Positions 59,372 through 64,000 of a stretch of DNA of 64,000 nucleotides are shown piece after piece (within the stretch, counting starts at the first letter, position 1; every line of letters starts with the position of its first letter). This stretch comes from Bacillota bacterium (GTDB lineage Bacteria > Bacillota > Clostridia > Christensenellales > SZUA-584), in NCBI GenBank assembly GCA_023460085.1, contig JAEWRI010000046.1, forward strand, positions 210,464-274,463, in the 5' to 3' direction. The translations under genes and the position numbers were made by a program. The notes beneath the pieces are model-generated. The model saw only the letters and a list, made by a program, of their open reading frames with translations, was not told the DNA's origin and did not search any database.

Positions 59372-59418
59372 CAGGCCGCATATAAACGAATATGCGTGAC
59401 ACATAGGAGGACGGCCTG
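59372..59418 (+). promoter_or_regulatory. Candidate L13 autoregulatory mRNA leader
   Basis: CAGGCCG (59372-59378) is complementary to CGGCCTG (59412-59418), which ends just before the ATG of rplM. Inside lies a hairpin CATAT (59379-59383) with ATATG (59390-59394). The outer helix would enclose the AGGAGG ribosome binding site. L13 leaders are a known Firmicute element; the match to that family is by position and shape, not by alignment. Confidence 0.55.
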
Positions 59419-59853
59419 ATGAAATCATATATGGCAAAGCCCGGCTCCTTTGAGCGCAAATGGTACCTCGTCGATGCCGAAGGGATGGTTTTCGGTCGGC
59501 TGGCGAGCCAGGTTGCGTCCATTCTCAGAGGAAAGAATAAGCCGGAGTTTACGCCAAACGTGGATACCGGCGACTACGTCGTCATTATCAATGTTGACAA
59601 AGTGGTGTTTACCGGTAAAAAGCTGCAGCAGAAGATTTACCGGCATCATTCTGGTTACACCGGACATCTTAAGGAAACAAAGTACGAGCACCTGATGCAG
59701 ACCAAGCCGGAGTTTGCAATGATGGATGCGATACGCTGCATGTTGCCCAAGAGCAAGCTGGGTCGGCAGATGCTGACGAAGCTGCGCGTATACAAGGGCA
59801 CGGAGCATGAGCACGAGGCGCAGAAGCCCGAGCTTTTGACGCTGGAAGGCTAA
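59419..59853 (+). CDS. rplM: 50S ribosomal protein L13
   Basis: A 144-residue protein of normal length. Family marks are RKWYLVDAEGMVFGRLASQV, RGKNKPEFTPNVDTGDYVVI, KKLQQKIYRHHSGYTGHLK and KLGRQMLTKLRVYKG. L13 is an early assembly protein of the large subunit. AGGAGG precedes the ATG within a possible regulatory hairpin. rpsI follows after nine bases. Confidence 0.98.
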   Translation: MKSYMAKPGSFERKWYLVDAEGMVFGRLASQVASILRGKNKPEFTPNVDTGDYVVIINVDKVVFTGKKLQQKIYRHHSGYTGHLKETKYEHLMQTKPEFAMMDAIRCMLPKSKLGRQMLTKLRVYKGTEHEHEAQKPELLTLEG

Positions 59854-59862
59854 GGAGGAGTT

Positions 59863-60255
59863 ATGGCAAAGGTACAGTATTTGGGTACAGGAAGAAGAAA
59901 GTGCTCTGTTGCGCGCGTCATACTCTCGGCTGGCGACGGCAAAATGCAGATCAACAAGAAGTCAATCGACGACTATTTCGGATATGAGACGCTGCGGATG
60001 CTCGTGAAGTCCCCGTTGGTGGTGACGGACGCGCTCAGCCGCTACGATGTCTTCGTGAACGTGCAGGGCGGCGGTTTCACCGGCCAGGCGGGTGCTATCC
60101 GCCACGGTATTGCCCGCGCGCTCATCAAATCCGAACCGGAGCTTCGCGGAACGCTCAAGAAAGCGGGCTTCCTCACGCGCGACTCGCGCATGAAGGAAAG
60201 AAAGAAATACGGCCTGAAGGCTGCCCGCCGCGCGCCGCAGTTCTCCAAGCGCTAA
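59863..60255 (+). CDS. rpsI: 30S ribosomal protein S9
   Basis: A 130-residue protein with the full S9 pattern: YLGTGRRKCSVARVIL, GGGFTGQAGAIRHGIARALI and the C-terminal KKYGLKAARRAPQFSKR, whose basic tail reaches the P-site tRNA. AAGGAGG stands before the ATG. The rplM-rpsI order is the universal bacterial one. A strong terminator follows. Confidence 0.98.
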   Translation: MAKVQYLGTGRRKCSVARVILSAGDGKMQINKKSIDDYFGYETLRMLVKSPLVVTDALSRYDVFVNVQGGGFTGQAGAIRHGIARALIKSEPELRGTLKKAGFLTRDSRMKERKKYGLKAARRAPQFSKR

Positions 60256-60265
60256 TCAACCAACG

Positions 60266-60290
60266 AAAACGCCCTTCTGGGCGTTTTTTT
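60266..60290 (+). terminator. Terminator of rplM-rpsI
   Basis: AAAACGCCC, loop TTCT, GGGCGTTTT and a run of seven T in all. Confidence 0.93.
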
Positions 60291-60301
60291 GTTTAAAGCG
60301 A

Positions 60302-60330
60302 TTGCATCTGCCGCCGGGATGCAATATAAT
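60302..60330 (+). promoter_or_regulatory. Promoter of a candidate small RNA
   Basis: TTGCAT (60302-60307), 17 bases, TATAAT (60325-60330), directly after the rpsI terminator and 90 bases before another terminator. Confidence 0.6.
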
Positions 60331-60336
60331 GAGTGC

Positions 60337-60427
60337 CATTGGAACGGACTTGTTCCGTTCCCCCTTCAGGCGCAGCATGATTTCCTGCGTCCTGTTTTAC
60401 GGCGAGCCCTTTTGGCTCGCCTTTTCA
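60337..60427 (+). ncRNA. Candidate free-standing small RNA, three hairpins
   Basis: The predicted transcript starts near 60337 and is about 90 bases long. It folds into three successive hairpins: GGAACGG with CCGTTCC (60341-60361), CAGG-GCAG with CTGC-CCTG (60367-60394), and GGCGAGCC with GGCTCGCC (60401-60421) followed by TTTTC as terminator. There is no open frame. I do not recognise it as SRP RNA, tmRNA, 6S or a known riboswitch. It could be an attenuated leader of the gene at 60478. Confidence 0.5.
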
Positions 60428-60477
60428 TATCATTTCGGTTATAATCTACTTATATAAAGTGTAAAGCAGGTTATTCT

Positions 60478-61014
60478 ATGAAAAAAATGGTCAAGCTCTT
60501 TGTTGACATCAAGAAAGAACAGGAGTGGCTCGCGGATCAGGCGGGCTGGAAACTGGTCAAAACCAACGGGATCCGGTATCTCTTTGAGGAGACTGAGAAT
60601 CAGTACGCCTATGAATATGTTTATTTTGAGAGAAGCCGCAAGGAATTGAACGGAATCATCGCCCAAATTGCCGATACGCGCACCGAACTGGTATGCAGCA
60701 CCTCCTCCTGGGCGCTGTTCCGCACAGACTGCCGCGATGGAGACATCCGGGTTTTTGCCAACCCGTACGACAAGTACCGAATGCTGATGGTTAAGTACAA
60801 CTCTTTGATCGCGCTGGGCGCGTGCTATATGGGTCTCGGGTCAACCCAGATCGCGCTGTCCACAACTTTAAACTATCTATTCAGCATTGCGGGTGCACTT
60901 TTCTTCATGTGCAGCTCGCTCTTTTTCCTGAATGCGCACGTGCTGAAAAAGTATGCCGCAGAATATGACGACGGCACGTTTGCAGCCATATTCAAAATGG
61001 ACAGGCGGAGGTAA
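60478..61014 (+). CDS. DUF2812-like membrane protein
   Basis: A 178-residue protein. The N-terminal half has the DUF2812 pattern (VDIKKEQEWLADQAGWKLVK, then GIRYLFEE and YEYVYFE). Two hydrophobic segments follow (about 104-123 and 137-158). DUF2812 genes often accompany PadR regulators, but none is here. The ribosome binding site is weak. TATAAT at 60440-60445 may be its own -10 box. A terminator follows at 61067-61090. Confidence 0.75.
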   Translation: MKKMVKLFVDIKKEQEWLADQAGWKLVKTNGIRYLFEETENQYAYEYVYFERSRKELNGIIAQIADTRTELVCSTSSWALFRTDCRDGDIRVFANPYDKYRMLMVKYNSLIALGACYMGLGSTQIALSTTLNYLFSIAGALFFMCSSLFFLNAHVLKKYAAEYDDGTFAAIFKMDRRR

Positions 61015-61066
61015 GACAAGAACCGAATCCGGCTATACAGCCAGGCATACGTAAAGGCAGCGCTGA

Positions 61067-61090
61067 TGGAACCGGGACGGTTCCATTTTC
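61067..61090 (+). terminator. Rho-independent terminator
   Basis: TGGAACC, loop GGGAC, GGTTCCA, TTTTC. It closes the DUF2812-like gene and insulates the radical-SAM unit. Confidence 0.82.
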
Positions 61091-61156
61091 GTCTTAGCAG
61101 TAATTCATTGGCTGAACGCAACCATGTCTTACAGTTTGCCGGAAAGGACATCTCCC

Positions 61157-62020
61157 ATGAAATTGAAACCTGTCGCAAGCATCCCCTCCCCAAAGTACCC
61201 GCGCAAGGAAGAAGTGGGTGCCGAGGCGCTTAGGTCCTCGCCGCCGAAGCGTTGGGCAGGCAGTCCGGCTGCAAAGGCGGCTTTGGGTGCGCTTGCGGCC
61301 ATGTCGCTTACAGGTCTTGCCGCATGCGACGCAGCGCCGGGAGGCGCGGAAATAGCACCCTCGCTTACGACAGAGGCATCCGTATCTCAGTCCGCCATTG
61401 TCAGCGACATTCCCATGGGAGATGTGTTGGCGCCCGTCATCTCGGTAGCGCCGCTGTTTCTGCACGGCGAGGGCCTCGGATCGTTTGGTTGCGTCATGGT
61501 TTCCCCGCCCGCCTTCCTCTCGGAGGACGAGGCACTTTCGGTCATCAACAACGTTGCGAAGGACTATGGCCTTTCCTTTTCCGCCCAAGATGCGCCGGAA
61601 CTCCAGAGTGTACTGCAGCCCGTCACCAATATCTATGAGCCGGACAAGGCGGCAGAGCCGCACCAATACGGCGCGCTTGCGCTCGACTTTGCGGACGAAG
61701 CGCACGGCGTGGCAATCGAATTCGTATCGGTGGACGACGTAAAGGCCTGGCACGAGGAAACGGGCGTCGCCATATCGGTGGAACGCTACGCCACACAAGA
61801 CACCGCTGCGCAGCTCTCCGAGGCGCTGGAGACCGCTGGAGACGCGGACAATGCCGGCATCACCGTGGGCGTACTGTACGACCCATGTGAGTCTGCTCCC
61901 GAAGAGAATGGAGAGGACTGGGAAAACGCGGAACAGCAGGCGCGAGCACTCTCCAAAGAGCAGCTTTCCGCGCAGGTAAAGGATTTTTGCGAGTGGCTTC
62001 GCGCTCAGGGAGTCATCTGA
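61157..62020 (+). CDS. Lipoprotein-like partner or substrate of a radical SAM maturase
   Basis: A 287-residue protein. The N-terminal 38 residues are polar with conserved-looking phrases (MKLKPVASIPSPKYPRKEE, then PPKRWAGSPAAKAALG). A hydrophobic segment ends in a lipobox-like LAAC near residue 57. The extracytoplasmic part contains PLFLHGEGLGSFGCVMVSPP and AFLSEDEALSVI, then acidic helices. The long leader before the hydrophobic segment is unusual for a plain lipoprotein and may be a recognition region. I take the ATG at 61157, with GGAAAGGAC upstream. The next gene, a radical SAM enzyme, starts on the last base of its stop codon. Confidence 0.72.
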   Translation: MKLKPVASIPSPKYPRKEEVGAEALRSSPPKRWAGSPAAKAALGALAAMSLTGLAACDAAPGGAEIAPSLTTEASVSQSAIVSDIPMGDVLAPVISVAPLFLHGEGLGSFGCVMVSPPAFLSEDEALSVINNVAKDYGLSFSAQDAPELQSVLQPVTNIYEPDKAAEPHQYGALALDFADEAHGVAIEFVSVDDVKAWHEETGVAISVERYATQDTAAQLSEALETAGDADNAGITVGVLYDPCESAPEENGEDWENAEQQARALSKEQLSAQVKDFCEWLRAQGVI

Positions 62021-63141
62021 TGCATTACACGCTGCACCTCACCAACGCCTGCAATCTCGCATGCCGCTACTGCTACGTCCACAAGCAGCAGCTTAAGCGC
62101 ATGACACTGAACACCGCGCGGGCAGCTGTTGACCGGGCGGCGCAGTCTACGGGAGACGTCGGCATCTCCTTCTTCGGCGGCGAACCGCTGCTGGAAAAAC
62201 AGCTTATTATCGATACGGTGGCCTACGGACGCAAGGCAGAGGAAACCGCGGGCTGCCATTTCCATTTCACCACCAACGGCATGCTGCTGGATGACGAGTT
62301 TCTGCGCTGGTGCGGCGCGAACCGCGTAATGCTGGCACTCAGCATCGACGGCACGCAGGCTGCGCATGACACGCATCGGCGCACCGCGGGCGGCGCGGGC
62401 AGCTATAACGTCGTGGAAATCGCGGCGAAGCGGCTGCTGCGCTGGCAGCCCTATGCCTGCGCGATGATGGTGGTGAATCCCGGCACGGTGCACCTCTACG
62501 CAGACGGGGTGCAGAAGCTGCACGACCTTGGCTTCCAATATTATATCTGCTCTCTGAACTACGAGCCGGATGCGGGCTGGACGGATGCGCACATGGAGGA
62601 ACTGGAACGCCAGTTTGATCGCCTTGCTGAAATGTATGTATGCTGGACGCTGGAGGAGCGCAAGTTTTACTTCTCGCCTTTCGAGGTCAAGATGCGCTCG
62701 CATATCGACGGGGAAGGCTACTGCCGAGAGCGCTGTCAGCTGGGGATACGCCAGCTCTCCGTAGATACGGACGGCTCTCTGTATCCCTGTGTGCAGTTCG
62801 TGGGCGAAGCGCAGTACCGTCTCGGCGACGTGTTCTCGGGCGTGGACGAAGGACTGCGGGCTTCGCTGTACCGCCGCGCAGAGCGCACGGCAGGCGTCTG
62901 CGCAAGCTGTGCCATCCGCGAGCGCTGCAACCATCACTGCGGCTGTCTCAACAAGCAGGCCACAGGCGACATCGACGGCGTCTCCCCCGTGCTTTGCGCA
63001 CACGAGCGCCTTTCGCTGTCTGCCGCGGACAAAGCTGCTGAAGCGCTGTTCATGCGCGGCAGCCGGATGTTTCTTCAAAAGCAGTACAACGATATGTACC
63101 CGCTGATCTCGCTTGTGGAGGACAGATCCGCGTCCAAATGA
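62020..63141 (+). CDS. Radical SAM/SPASM peptide or protein maturase
   Basis: A 373-residue enzyme. The SAM-binding 4Fe-4S motif is C11-C15-C18 in TNACNLACRYCYVHKQQ, followed by the GGEPLLEK motif. The C-terminal part is a SPASM domain with many cysteines (YCRERCQLGIRQ, SLYPCVQFVG, GVCASCAIRERCNHHCGCLN) that bind auxiliary clusters. Such enzymes install thioether, C-C or other bonds in ribosomally made peptides or activate sulfatases. The ATG at 62020 overlaps the upstream stop (TGATG), so the upstream product is the prime candidate substrate. Confidence 0.9.
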   Translation: MHYTLHLTNACNLACRYCYVHKQQLKRMTLNTARAAVDRAAQSTGDVGISFFGGEPLLEKQLIIDTVAYGRKAEETAGCHFHFTTNGMLLDDEFLRWCGANRVMLALSIDGTQAAHDTHRRTAGGAGSYNVVEIAAKRLLRWQPYACAMMVVNPGTVHLYADGVQKLHDLGFQYYICSLNYEPDAGWTDAHMEELERQFDRLAEMYVCWTLEERKFYFSPFEVKMRSHIDGEGYCRERCQLGIRQLSVDTDGSLYPCVQFVGEAQYRLGDVFSGVDEGLRASLYRRAERTAGVCASCAIRERCNHHCGCLNKQATGDIDGVSPVLCAHERLSLSAADKAAEALFMRGSRMFLQKQYNDMYPLISLVEDRSASK

Positions 63142-63219
63142 ATCGTGCCTTCAGGCGAGGCGTCATGAAGCGCACTCCGGCGCAATAGGATAATACTATC
63201 CATGAATGCGGAGGAACCG

Positions 63220-63705
63220 ATGGCGCAGCAACCTTTTATCAGCTATACAATCCGCGGCGGCGATACGCACGCGGGGCTGGCACAGCAGTTCGGCATTACG
63301 GAGGAGGCGCTGCGCGCGCAGCTGGGTGCGCTTACTCCCGGACGCCCGGTGCGCATACAGCATCCTCCGGGCAGCTGCCCGCAGGGCGCGTACTACGCCC
63401 TTCAGCGCACCGATACGCTGCACCGCGTGGCGCAGCGGGCGGGCGTCACGATGAAGCGGCTTCTGAACGCCAACCCATACCTCAACCCGGCCTACTATGT
63501 TCCCGGTCAGGTTATTCTAATCCCCGCGATACGCAATGACAGCAGGGAGTATACGCTGCAGCCGGGAGAGCGGCTGTTTGACGTGCTGCGCCGGTACCGC
63601 CTCGACATTTCGACTTTCTGCGCGCTCAATCCGGACCTTAAGCTCATGAACGTGCGCCCCGGCGACGCAGTGCGCCTGCCCGAAAACTACCTGTACGACG
63701 ATTGA
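63220..63705 (+). CDS. Protein with three LysM domains
   Basis: A 161-residue protein consisting of three LysM-like repeats of about 45 residues (YTIRGGDTHAGLAQQFGITE, YALQRTDTLHRVAQRAGVTM with NPYLNPAYYVPGQVILIP, and YTLQPGERLFDVLRRYRLDI with NVRPGDAVRLPE). LysM binds peptidoglycan or chitin-like glycans. No signal peptide is visible. I chose the ATG at 63220, five bases after GGAGG; an in-frame ATG at 63202 lacks a good site. It may serve as a wall-targeted or spore-associated protein. Confidence 0.87.
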   Translation: MAQQPFISYTIRGGDTHAGLAQQFGITEEALRAQLGALTPGRPVRIQHPPGSCPQGAYYALQRTDTLHRVAQRAGVTMKRLLNANPYLNPAYYVPGQVILIPAIRNDSREYTLQPGERLFDVLRRYRLDISTFCALNPDLKLMNVRPGDAVRLPENYLYDD

Positions 63706-63980
63706 CGCGCGAAGGAAAGCACGCGCAAGCGCCTCCGCAGCACCTTAACAGCCGCATGGGTTGCGCGCCAAACGGTGCCGCACAATGCAGATAATGCCGC
63801 CTTGATAAAAGGCGTTGCGCAGTACATTGTATCGACGGATGAGGTTTGTAAAAATCCCTGTTCCAGCTTAAAAAATGTAGGTTTGTCAAACATGTTGGAC
63901 AGTATAGGAGCGCAGATAATCGACTGGTGAACGCCAACCGAGTGGACGCATGGGAATCTTGTTGGAACGGTATCGATAGA
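63706..63980. other. Right-end region without a recognised gene
   Basis: After the LysM gene I see no frame with a ribosome binding site on either strand and no clear terminator. The composition is average for the window. Confidence 0.4.
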
Positions 63981-64000
63981 CTTCAAGCTGCAGCTTGAAG
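63981..64000. repeat. Perfect 20-bp palindrome at the window edge
   Basis: CTTCAAGCTG and its exact reverse complement CAGCTTGAAG. It could be a hairpin arm pair or operator of a gene beyond the window; the flanking sequence on the right is missing. Confidence 0.5.

Noticed and set aside
60337..60427. SRP RNA, tmRNA or 6S RNA
   Set aside because: The GGAAG/GCAGC SRP loop, a tRNA-like end and a long open-bubble stem are all absent.

Overview
The window looks like a chromosomal segment of a GC-rich, anaerobic, clostridial-type Firmicute, possibly Christensenellales-like; the taxon is an inference from gene content. Pointers are an [FeFe]-hydrogenase-like protein, a minimal SufC-SufB pair, LL-diaminopimelate aminotransferase, a MocR regulator, AGGAGG-type ribosome binding sites, sigma-A-like promoters and a type IV pilus set of the Gram-positive kind. 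I saw no rRNA, tRNA, CRISPR array, insertion sequence or prophage.

Layout. 1-10.6 kb: small enzymes, then a five-gene operon (XRE-cupin regulator, acyl-CoA ligase, hypoxanthine-DNA glycosylase-like protein, cupin, [FeFe]-hydrogenase-like protein) behind a clear promoter, an AT-rich probable newcomer, a sortase group and an FAD-Rieske oxidoreductase. 10.7-16.9 kb: a glycosyltransferase-acyltransferase fusion, sufCB, a Crp/Fnr regulator and two lipoproteins. 17-25.3 kb: typA with a phosphatase, then a surface-glycan module (two GT39 paralogues, FAD oxidoreductase, GtrA, amidase). 25.3-41.4 kb: MocR/EamA pair, PAS histidine kinase, PfpI protein, SbcCD, unrecognised lipoprotein and membrane genes, a flavodoxin-ferredoxin, a PPYG-repeat protein and dapL.

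41.7-58.9 kb is the most interesting part. A plus-strand type IV pilus operon (prepilin peptidase, two pilin-like proteins, a PilX-like protein with a repeat-rich body, PilM, PilN, PilO) converges on a nine-gene minus-strand operon of exported proteins. Five of those nine are tandem paralogues: a signal peptide, a variable beta-helix-like body and one conserved C-terminal domain of about 120 residues. Upstream of the operon I read a promoter, a cyclic-di-GMP-I (GEMM-I) aptamer and a strong intrinsic terminator. A segment of the aptamer can also pair with the 5' arm of the terminator, which predicts a c-di-GMP OFF switch for these surface proteins.

59.3-64 kb: rplM-rpsI with a candidate L13 autoregulatory leader, a candidate free-standing small RNA with its own promoter and terminator, a DUF2812-like gene, and a two-gene radical-SAM/SPASM unit in which the maturase start overlaps the stop of a lipoprotein-like probable substrate, followed by a triple-LysM protein.
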